Notes under the pieces: generated by a model
Told to the model about the DNA's origin: nothing
Databases searched by the model: none
Seen by the model: the letters and a program-made list of their open reading frames with translations, nothing else
Position numbers and translations under genes: made by a program
NCBI GenBank assembly: GCA_938033875.1
Contig: CALHKG010000014.1
Span: forward strand, 124,001-188,000
Direction of reading: 5' to 3'
Length of the DNA: 64,000 nucleotides
DNA from: an uncultured Candidatus Saccharibacteria bacterium
Lineage (GTDB): Bacteria > Patescibacteriota > Saccharimonadia > Saccharimonadales > Saccharimonadaceae
In this document: piece by piece, positions 1-6,877 of the stretch
Layout: each line of letters starts with the position of its first letter
Position numbering within the stretch: position 1 is the first letter of the stretch

Positions 1-16
1 CTGGGGGTCAACTTAT

Positions 17-751
17 ATGTACGCTAACCTTGCAAAATCAATTGGCGGAATTGTCGTTTGCGTATATATTTTGCTATTAGCTTGGCGCGATCAACTCGGA
101 TTTTACGTTCATCCACGCTACCACACATTCGCGGTCGTAATTAGCGTAATCGGCGTTATACTTTTGCTTATTGATATAATGTTGCAATTAAAAAATAAAC
201 CCGCAAAAGATAAATCTAGAGTTGGCTTGAAAAAAATTACCCCGATATCTTATTTTGCAATAATTATATTATTAGCTGGATATATGTTACCACCAAAGCC
301 ACTCTCTCCAAGCAGTCTCGCGCAAAAAGAAGGCCCTGCGATTATTGAGCCCGAAAGTCGTTGCGAAACACCTCAGCCGAAAGAGAACTCTTCTACAATC
401 TCAATAAATCGCTGGAAAACCGCTATAAATTCTTGCAAAAAAGCCGCTTATTTTAACGGCAAAGATATCACCATTACTGGCTTCGTTTCAAACGATTTGT
501 TAAAAAACTATGGATACAACTACTTCAATATTGCCAGATACATCATAAGTTGCTGCACTGTTGATAGTGTACCTATGAAAATCCTGGTCGAGAAAAACTT
601 TTCAACAGACTACCCAGATGGAACATGGCTAATCGTCAAGGGTAAATTGTCGCAAAAAATCGTTAATAGTCAAGCTGAATACGTCATAACCGACGCACAC
701 ATCACAAAAATCAGCCAACCCAAATATCCTTATGAATTACTCGGGCTGTAA
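17..751 (+). CDS. TIGR03943/YcgQ-like membrane protein (DUF1980)
   Basis: A 244-aa protein with three hydrophobic segments in the N-terminal third (about residues 9-26, 36-55 and 76-92) and a soluble C-terminal domain. The soluble part carries paired cysteines (SCCTVDS) and a GTWLIVKGKL-type beta-rich end. This is the layout of the YcgQ/TIGR03943 family, the partner of a YcgR-type permease and often metal-regulated. The partner would lie just before the window: frame 1 reads LGVNLYVR then a stop at 25-27, overlapping this start by 11 nt, so an upstream coupled gene is likely. A Fur-family gene follows 47 bp downstream. Family assignment is from recognition; the transported substrate is not known. 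Confidence 0.7.
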   Translation: MYANLAKSIGGIVVCVYILLLAWRDQLGFYVHPRYHTFAVVISVIGVILLLIDIMLQLKNKPAKDKSRVGLKKITPISYFAIIILLAGYMLPPKPLSPSSLAQKEGPAIIEPESRCETPQPKENSSTISINRWKTAINSCKKAAYFNGKDITITGFVSNDLLKNYGYNYFNIARYIISCCTVDSVPMKILVEKNFSTDYPDGTWLIVKGKLSQKIVNSQAEYVITDAHITKISQPKYPYELLGL

Positions 752-755
752 GTCT

Positions 756-784
756 ATTGCACACTTGTTGCAATAAGTTATAAA
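756..784 (+). promoter_or_regulatory. fur promoter with overlapping inverted-repeat operator
   Basis: A perfect inverted repeat ATTGCA-N7-TGCAAT (756-774) overlaps a -35 box TTGCAC (757-762). This is followed after 16 bp by TATAAA (779-784). The fur-type start codon at 799 lies 14 nt after the -10, so the leader is short. The 19-bp palindrome over the -35 suits autoregulation by the Fur-family protein; that role is inferred. Confidence 0.55.
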
Positions 785-798
785 CTATTCGTAGTACT

Positions 799-1212
799 AT
801 GCTAAATGAAATATTTGAACACCACAATCTTCGCCTGACAAAACCACGCCAGCAAGTATTTGATATCCTACGAAATTCAGATGTGCCTCTTACGGTCGGC
901 GATATTGCGAAAAACTGCAAAAACATTAACCGTGCCAGCATTTACCGCACACTGCTGATGTTCGATAATCTGAACATTATAAACACCATAACTATTGGCT
1001 GGAAGAATTATTACGAGTTAGCAGAACCGTTTATACCACATCATCACCATCTCTACTGCATCAATTGCCAAAATGCCGAACCCATACAATCGCGAGAACT
1101 CGAAAAACTCATAGATTTCATCGGTAAAAAACATAATTTCATAGTCACAAAACACCACTTTGAGCTGGAAGGTATTTGCGAAAAGTGCCGACATATTATA
1201 GAAAATAAATAA
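799..1212 (+). CDS. Fur-family metal-responsive regulator
   Basis: A 137-aa repressor of the Fur/Zur/PerR family. The N-terminal winged helix reads LRLTKPRQQVFDILRN and RASIYRTLLMF. Next comes a histidine-rich hinge (HHHHLYC, about residues 76-82). Two CxxC pairs, CINC near 82-85 and CEKC near 128-131, are the usual structural zinc site. The length is typical. It follows the YcgQ-like gene, so control of metal uptake is likely; which metal it senses cannot be told from sequence. A palindrome at 756-774 over its own -35 box is a candidate operator. A strong bidirectional hairpin terminator follows the stop codon. Confidence 0.9.
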   Translation: MLNEIFEHHNLRLTKPRQQVFDILRNSDVPLTVGDIAKNCKNINRASIYRTLLMFDNLNIINTITIGWKNYYELAEPFIPHHHHLYCINCQNAEPIQSRELEKLIDFIGKKHNFIVTKHHFELEGICEKCRHIIENK

Positions 1213-1221
1213 TTTTTCCTA

Positions 1222-1533
1222 ACAAAAAAGCACCAGGTAAGGGTGGGCATCACCTGGTGCTTTTTTACCCTTCAACCCACCCGAGCTACCGTATCAGTGA
1301 AGCGTCGCGACTAAAACTCCAAAAGTCCGCGCCTGATTATCATCAACACTATTTAGTGCTCACCTTAACAGAGATCACCTTTGAAAAAGGGCAGTTAAAG
1401 GGGTTAGTATGCGCGTAACGTTGAACCGCAAAAAGTGGAGGGTAAGAATACTTAATGCCATTGCGCGCAACCTAACATATAGTTAGAATAGGGGGTATAA
1501 GGTGCGTTTGGTTAATGATTACTTAACCAATCG
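1222..1533 (-). ncRNA. Unassigned ~310-nt structured ncRNA candidate
   Basis: This gene-free stretch has a consensus promoter at one end on the - strand (1540-1568) and an intrinsic terminator at the other (1230-1266), so a discrete RNA of about 310 nt is predicted. The RNA begins with an 8-bp hairpin (TTGGTTAA/TTAACCAA, 1511-1530), then CTAAC/GTTAG (1471-1488), then the palindrome TTGCGCGCAA (1461-1470). I looked for RNase P, tmRNA, SRP and 6S signatures and did not find them. It contains a 28-codon ATG frame starting near 1460, but without a ribosome binding site. The family is unknown; a leader of a short peptide remains possible. Confidence 0.55.
1230..1266. terminator. Bidirectional Rho-independent terminator
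   Basis: Nine-bp perfect stem GCACCAGGT (1230-1238) / ACCTGGTGC (1252-1260). T6 follows on the + strand (1261-1266) and A6 precedes it (1224-1229), giving a T6 on the - strand. It ends the fur transcript on + and the candidate ncRNA on -. Confidence 0.9.
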
Positions 1534-1539
1534 TCCTTG

Positions 1540-1568
1540 ATTATAGCAAACATTTGACAAAGTGTCAA
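1540..1568 (-). promoter_or_regulatory. Consensus sigma-70 promoter for the ncRNA
   Basis: On the - strand TTGACA (1563-1568) and TATAAT (1540-1545) are separated by exactly 17 bp: a perfect consensus promoter. The -35 region is part of the palindrome TTGACA-AAG-TGTCAA (1554-1568), so the + strand also carries TTGACA facing dprA. Confidence 0.85.
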
Positions 1569-1588
1569 TACTTTTTACCACATTTTTT

Positions 1589-2458
1589 ATGGAAATCAAT
1601 AGAATTACACCAGATGAGCATATTTTCTCCCAGAGATTAGCGCATATTGCCAATCCACCAAAAAGCTTATGTTATATGGGAAAGTTGCCGGAAACAAAGG
1701 CGCCAGTCGTATCAATCGTCGGATCTCGCAAGCCGTCTGCCTACGGAAAAGAAGTCACCGAGCGATTGGCAACAGATCTGGCAAAAGCCGGATGTGTAAT
1801 CGTGAGTGGGTTGGCGCTAGGCGTGGATTGCATTGCCCAAAAAGCTGCGATTGAAGCTGGCGGAACGGTCGTGGCGGTCGTCCCAAACGAGCTTCCTGAT
1901 ATTTCACCGCGGACCAATTATCAACTAGCCATGAGCATCATAGAGCGGGGCGGCGCGGTCATTTCAGAATGGATGAAGGGCGATAATAAAATAGTCAATC
2001 GTTGGAGTTTTTTGGAGCGAAATCGTTTAGTTAGTGGGCTAGCTGACGGAATTATTATCACCGAAGCCGCCGAGCGAAGCGGCACATTAAACACAGCCTC
2101 GCACGCACTGAATCAGGGAAGAGATTTGTTTGTAGTTCCCGGAAACATAACCAGCCCGTTGTCGGCTGGCTGTAACACTTTATTAAAGCAGGGAGCGTAT
2201 TTGGTGACGGACGCCGACGATGTTTTATCAATCATCGCGCCAGAGAAATTACAAAAAGACAGCGACCAAGAATTAGCAACCAGCGCAACAATTGAAGAGG
2301 GCATCATCATAAAACTCATCTCAGAAGGGCTGCGTGACGGCGACGAAATTCAACAAAAATCCGGATTATCCGCGTCAGACTTCGCCACGGCGCTCACAAT
2401 GCTAGAAATCAACGGAGTGATTAAGCCTCTCGGGGCGAACAACTGGACGTTACGGTAG
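1589..2458 (+). CDS. dprA: DNA processing protein DprA
   Basis: Single-strand DNA binding RecA loader of natural transformation. The Rossmann-like DprA core shows SIVGSRKPSAYG, VIVSGLALGVDCIAQKAA, an FLERNRLVSGLADGIIITEA stretch and FVVPGNITSPLSAGCNTLL. The C-terminal ~60 residues look like the winged-helix tail. The frame is open from a GTG at 1562, but the ATG at 1589 is preferred because family homology begins with MEINRITPDEHIF, giving 289 aa. Competence is known in Saccharibacteria relatives, so an intact DprA is expected. A TTGACA box (1554-1559) lies upstream, with only a weak -10. Confidence 0.93.
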   Translation: MEINRITPDEHIFSQRLAHIANPPKSLCYMGKLPETKAPVVSIVGSRKPSAYGKEVTERLATDLAKAGCVIVSGLALGVDCIAQKAAIEAGGTVVAVVPNELPDISPRTNYQLAMSIIERGGAVISEWMKGDNKIVNRWSFLERNRLVSGLADGIIITEAAERSGTLNTASHALNQGRDLFVVPGNITSPLSAGCNTLLKQGAYLVTDADDVLSIIAPEKLQKDSDQELATSATIEEGIIIKLISEGLRDGDEIQQKSGLSASDFATALTMLEINGVIKPLGANNWTLR

Positions 2459-2480
2459 TTTTATTATATAATGCTACTTT

Positions 2481-3188
2481 ATGAGAAGCCCCGACAGTTT
2501 ACATCCAGAAAATGACATTACAGACAAAAAAGGAGAAGAGCCATTTTTTAGCATAGAAGGCATACCCCCAACGCTACTTAGCATCATCGGAACTGCCGCT
2601 GCGTGCATTGGGATAAAGGACCCTACTACATTTAAAGGATTTGCCGCTTTCGTTATTGGCAGTGTAATGGATGCGCTAGACGGCAAACTAGCCAGGGCAA
2701 CTGGAGGAGAAACTAAACTAGGCAAAATTGTTGACCATACTGGAGATAAAATCAAAGTATTCTGTACTATATGGAACATGTATAACGCAGACACAGCTCC
2801 AAAATTGGTACTTGGTGGCTTTGCCGCGTCTAACGCTATCAATGCAGCGTGTTCAATAAAAACTCATATAGACAACCCCGACATGTCACAGGCGCCTGAA
2901 AAAAGTGGCAAGATAGCCATGGCCATGGAGGTTACATCTCTAATATTATATTCTGCCGGTAAATTTGCTGAGCTGCACGGCTTAAGAAAAACTAGCAACA
3001 CAGCCAGGGTACTAGGTGGGCTGGCAGCGGCAACTGCTATAATTCCTGCGACACTATCGACAGCAAGCTATATCAGACGAGCAAGCGGCAATAACCACAA
3101 CCCAGAAAAGCACCAAAATACGGCAGTTGATCGCAGTCTTGGAATAGCGGCACTACTTGGTCGCATTGGAGAATCTAGCCGTCAATAG
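2481..3188 (+). CDS. CDP-alcohol phosphatidyltransferase family protein
   Basis: A 235-aa membrane enzyme with the full CDP-alcohol phosphotransferase signature D-x2-DG-x2-AR-x8-G-x3-D-x3-D (DALDGKLAR ... GKIVDHTGD, about residues 63-88). This class transfers a phospho-alcohol from a CDP-linked donor in phospholipid synthesis. The neighbouring segments are hydrophobic; the C-terminus is polar. Whether it makes phosphatidylglycerophosphate or another head group cannot be told. A TATAAT box (2467-2472) ends 8 nt before the ATG, with TGGACG 17 bp further upstream, so the mRNA is probably leaderless. Confidence 0.85.
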   Translation: MRSPDSLHPENDITDKKGEEPFFSIEGIPPTLLSIIGTAAACIGIKDPTTFKGFAAFVIGSVMDALDGKLARATGGETKLGKIVDHTGDKIKVFCTIWNMYNADTAPKLVLGGFAASNAINAACSIKTHIDNPDMSQAPEKSGKIAMAMEVTSLILYSAGKFAELHGLRKTSNTARVLGGLAAATAIIPATLSTASYIRRASGNNHNPEKHQNTAVDRSLGIAALLGRIGESSRQ

Positions 3189-3233
3189 AGATTGTTATTG
3201 TAGCTACATAGTGATTTGTTATAATATAAAGTT

Positions 3234-5579
3234 ATGAAAAATCTCGTTATCGTCGAGTCACCAGCCAAAGCTAAAACCATCGAGAAATACCTCGGCAAGG
3301 ATTTTCATGTATTATCCAGCGTCGGGCATATTCGCTCGATTGTTAAAAAGACGAAGGATGGAACGCCGCCGATTGACGTGGCTAACGATTTTTTCGCAAT
3401 TTATGAAGTTGATCCTGAGAAAAAGAAAGTTATCACCGAGCTAAAGAAAAATGTCAAGGCAGTCGGCAAGGAAAACGTCTGGCTCGCAACCGATGAAGAC
3501 CGCGAAGGAGAGGCCATTGCTTGGCATTTATGTAAGGTGCTAGATCTTCCAATTGAAACAACCAAGCGAATTGTTTTTCATGAGATCACCAAAGACGCCA
3601 TAACTAATGCAATTAAGAATCCGCGAACCGTGGATATGAATTTGGTTCAAGCGCAACAAGCCAGGCAAATTCTTGACCGACTGGTTGGTTTTGAGCTCAG
3701 CCCAGTCGTCTGGCAGAAAGTTCCGGGCGGCAAGTCGGCTGGCCGCGTTCAGAGTCCAGCAGTGCGGCTACTCGTTGAGCGCGAACGAGAAATTATGAAG
3801 TTTGAGGGCAATTCTCAATTCAAAGTTACTGCCATTTTTATTCACGACAATCAAGAATTCAAGGCCGAGCTTAATCAGAAATTCGATACAGAAGAAGCGG
3901 CGAACGAGTTCTTAAATAGCCTGAAACCCGCCGAATTTGTTGTTAGTGATATCTCAAAAACTCCAGGAACGCGCAATCCAGCGGCACCATTTACAACGTC
4001 AACCTTGCAGCAGGAAGCCAACTCTAAACTTGGCTTCAGCTCCAAAGCAACTATGGCTTCGGCGCAAAAATTATACCAAGACGGAAAAATCACCTATATG
4101 CGTACTGACTCCGTGAATTTGAGCGGTCAAGCCATCGCGGCGGCCACCGACTTCATCAAGCGTCTTTACGGTCCAGATTACTCAACGGTTCGTAAATTTA
4201 AGACCAAATCCGCGTCCGCCCAAGAAGCCCACGAAGCCATTCGCCCGACGGACATCACTCTGGAAACCGCGTCTAACAATAGCTATGACCAGAAATTATA
4301 CGACCTAATTCGACGCCGAACTTTAGCGTCGCAAATGTCGCCGGCAAAACTAGAAAAGACAACTATCACAATCGACATCAAGAGTGAAAAATTACCAAAA
4401 AGCAAAAAGCCCGCTCAGTTTGAAGCGAAGGGCGAAGTCATTACGTTTGACGGATTTTTACGCGTTTACGGCGGCAATAAAGATGAGCTTCTACCGAAGT
4501 TGCAGTCTGGCGATGAAGTCAATTCTCACGACATTACAGCTCGTCAAACATTCACCAGACCACCAGCTCGCTACACCGAAGGTTCGCTAGTCAAGAAACT
4601 GGAAGATCTCGGTATCGGTCGTCCGTCAACTTACGCTACGATTATTGACACTATTCAAACTCGCGGCTATGTTGAAAAAGGCGACAGCGAAGGTCAGCCA
4701 CGAGATGTAATTGTCCTGAATTATAACGGCGAAGAAGTTAGCCGAAGTATTGTCCAGGAAAAAACCGGCTCGACACGCGGCAAGCTTATTCCAACGCCAA
4801 GCGGCGAACTGATTGCCGATTTCCTGACGGATCATTTTACGCAAATTGTTGATTACGATTTTACCGCCAACGTTGAAACGGAATTTGACAAAATTGCCGG
4901 TGCCAATCTGGAAAAAAGCGCAATGTTGCACGGATTTTACACGCCTTTCCATAAATTAATCGAGCAATCTGGCGGAATTGACCGGAGCAAAGTCGGCGCT
5001 AATCGCGAAGTGGGAATTGACCCAAAAACAAATAAACCGATTATTGCGCGATTTGGGCGATTTGGTCCAATGCTGCAACTGGGCGCAACTGAAGATGAAG
5101 ATAAGCCTCGCTTTGCGCCGCTTCCAAAAGGCGCGAAGATTGAAACGGTAACCTTAGAGCAAGCATTGGAAATGTTCAAGCTGCCACGCATCGTCGGACA
5201 AACAGAGGACGGGCAAGATATTAAGGCGAATATTGGACGGTTCGGTCCGTATATTCAAGTTGGCAAATTATTCGTTTCCATTAAGCCAGAAGATCCTCAC
5301 AGCATTACTTTAGAAAAGGCACGTGAACTTTACGCCGCCAAATTAGAAGCCGAAGCCGCTAAGAATATCGCCGAATTTCCAGATGGAATTAAGGTTCTCA
5401 ATGGTCGATTCGGTCCATACATTACCAACGGCGCCAAAAACGTTAAAATCCCTAAAGCCACAGATCCGAAAACTATTACTCACGAAAAAGCTCTGGAGCT
5501 ATTAAGCACCACAACAGCAAAACCAACTCGCAAACGCGCAGTTAAAAAAGCCACCAAAACATCCGCTAAAAAGAAATAG
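3234..5579 (+). CDS. topA: DNA topoisomerase I (type IA)
   Basis: Relaxes negative supercoils. The N-terminal TOPRIM domain has IVESPAKAKTIEKYLG and the acidic DEDREGE motif (D87, D89). The nucleophile is in ITYMRTDS (Tyr288). The usual GRPSTYATII motif is present. The C-terminus has three TopA_C repeats of the GRFGP type and then a Lys-rich tail. No four-cysteine zinc ribbons are present, unlike E. coli TopA. At 781 aa it is a normal length. TATAAT at 3220-3225 leaves 8 nt to the ATG, pointing to a leaderless message. Confidence 0.97.
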   Translation: MKNLVIVESPAKAKTIEKYLGKDFHVLSSVGHIRSIVKKTKDGTPPIDVANDFFAIYEVDPEKKKVITELKKNVKAVGKENVWLATDEDREGEAIAWHLCKVLDLPIETTKRIVFHEITKDAITNAIKNPRTVDMNLVQAQQARQILDRLVGFELSPVVWQKVPGGKSAGRVQSPAVRLLVEREREIMKFEGNSQFKVTAIFIHDNQEFKAELNQKFDTEEAANEFLNSLKPAEFVVSDISKTPGTRNPAAPFTTSTLQQEANSKLGFSSKATMASAQKLYQDGKITYMRTDSVNLSGQAIAAATDFIKRLYGPDYSTVRKFKTKSASAQEAHEAIRPTDITLETASNNSYDQKLYDLIRRRTLASQMSPAKLEKTTITIDIKSEKLPKSKKPAQFEAKGEVITFDGFLRVYGGNKDELLPKLQSGDEVNSHDITARQTFTRPPARYTEGSLVKKLEDLGIGRPSTYATIIDTIQTRGYVEKGDSEGQPRDVIVLNYNGEEVSRSIVQEKTGSTRGKLIPTPSGELIADFLTDHFTQIVDYDFTANVETEFDKIAGANLEKSAMLHGFYTPFHKLIEQSGGIDRSKVGANREVGIDPKTNKPIIARFGRFGPMLQLGATEDEDKPRFAPLPKGAKIETVTLEQALEMFKLPRIVGQTEDGQDIKANIGRFGPYIQVGKLFVSIKPEDPHSITLEKARELYAAKLEAEAAKNIAEFPDGIKVLNGRFGPYITNGAKNVKIPKATDPKTITHEKALELLSTTTAKPTRKRAVKKATKTSAKKK

Positions 5580-5657
5580 CGTTTTCTATACTATCCAATA
5601 ATTCCGGATAATAAAAACTCTTCATATAATCTATTGCAAAAAACGTAAAATAAATGC

Positions 5658-5720
5658 TATAATTTATATCAGCAATTATGGCATTTACCTATTGACTTTT
5701 GTCAAATGCAATTGTATAAT
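5658..5720 (+). promoter_or_regulatory. Tandem promoters of the sigma-like gene
   Basis: Upstream promoter: extended -10 TGCTATAAT (TATAAT at 5658-5663). Downstream promoter: TTGACT (5692-5697), 17-bp spacer, TATAAT (5715-5720). Transcription from the second would begin near 5727, about 54 nt before the ATG at 5781. This leader is longer than those of many genes in the window. Confidence 0.75.
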
Positions 5721-5780
5721 TAAAAACATATTTTCAATCAATATAACCTGTGGTGAGGCAGAGAGGATGTTTCTAGTAGC

Positions 5781-6833
5781 ATGAGCGAGACAGCAAAAAC
5801 CGAGCAAAGCGCCAAATTAAATTCTGTCGTCGATACTATTATTTCTAAGATTCCGCAAGAGCGCGAAAAGGAAATTATTTCTCGACGATTTGGTTTGTAC
5901 GACCGGAAAGAAACGTTAGAGTTAATTGGCGATATGTTCGGCATTACTCGCGAGCGCGTTCGTCAGCTAGAAAAAGCAATCTTAACGCGTCTACGTGCAG
6001 CTGTCGCCGAGGGAGAACTTCCTTCGGTTATTGCTATGGAAAAAGAAATTACTTCGAGCTTGTCTGAGATGGGACGAGTTGCGCGTATGCAGGATTTGGC
6101 GTCACATTTCCTCGGTAAAGAAGCTACTGCAATTGACCGCGCTCGTGTGGCGTTCATTTCTGAGCTGGCAGAAAACATCACAATTGTTACAGAGAATGAC
6201 GATTATTACCAGGCGGCAGCGATCGACACTCTCGGCAATGAAAAGCAAATTAGAGCAAGAGTCGAAGAAGTTGTAAAGACAATCAAAAAACACGGCGAAC
6301 CCGTTACCGCAGAAGAATTGCACAAAAAATTGGACTATGAACATCCTTCAAACATTGCAGCCTTGGCTACTGTTAGTAAAAAATTGGCCAGCTTAAACGA
6401 TCAGTGGGGACTAGCCAAATGGCCAGCCGTTAACCCAAAGAACATCCGCGATAAAATCTACGTTGTTCTGGACACCAACGGCTCGCCGATGCATTTTTCC
6501 GACATCGCCAAAGGAATTCGGGACAGCGAATTTAACCGCCGAAGCGTTACAACGCAGGCAATTCACAATGAACTTATTAAAGATAAGCGCTTTGTTCTAA
6601 TCGGCCGCGGTATTTACGCGCTTGCCAGCTGGGGCTACAGCCGCGGAACCGTAGCAGATATCATTACCGATATTTTGAAGAATTCCGAAACTCCGCTTCA
6701 CCGTGATGAAATCGTTCGTCAAGTCCTCGACAAACGACAAGTCAAGGAAACTACTATTCTATTAAACCTTCAATCAAAGCCACAATTCAAACGCGTCGCT
6801 AAAGCCACATACGTTTTTGAAGAAGCCGCTTAA
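5781..6833 (+). CDS. Sigma-70 region 4-like / HARE-HTH transcription protein
   Basis: A 350-aa protein with no region 2 of a sigma factor. Residues ~25-75 resemble sigma region 4: RRFGLYDRKETLELIGDMFG, then ITRERVRQLEKAIL, the -35-binding helix-turn-helix. The C-terminal half matches winged-helix HARE-HTH/RpoE-delta-like modules (IYVVLDTNGSPMHFSDIAKG, then a second unit around ILKNSETPLHRDEIVRQVL). It is therefore a candidate promoter-modulating factor, not a complete sigma. It has two tandem promoters and is flanked by topA and the secretion-type ATPase. The domain reading is by eye. Confidence 0.75.
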   Translation: MSETAKTEQSAKLNSVVDTIISKIPQEREKEIISRRFGLYDRKETLELIGDMFGITRERVRQLEKAILTRLRAAVAEGELPSVIAMEKEITSSLSEMGRVARMQDLASHFLGKEATAIDRARVAFISELAENITIVTENDDYYQAAAIDTLGNEKQIRARVEEVVKTIKKHGEPVTAEELHKKLDYEHPSNIAALATVSKKLASLNDQWGLAKWPAVNPKNIRDKIYVVLDTNGSPMHFSDIAKGIRDSEFNRRSVTTQAIHNELIKDKRFVLIGRGIYALASWGYSRGTVADIITDILKNSETPLHRDEIVRQVLDKRQVKETTILLNLQSKPQFKRVAKATYVFEEAA

Positions 6834-6877
6834 GCTAAGTTGCAAACTTCTTTCAGAGGTGAGATAATTTACACATA

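Noticed and set aside
1222..1533. RNase P, tmRNA, SRP or 6S identity for the ncRNA
   Set aside because: Diagnostic conserved strings of RNase P, tmRNA (tRNA-like 3' end) and SRP were looked for and not found; left unassigned.
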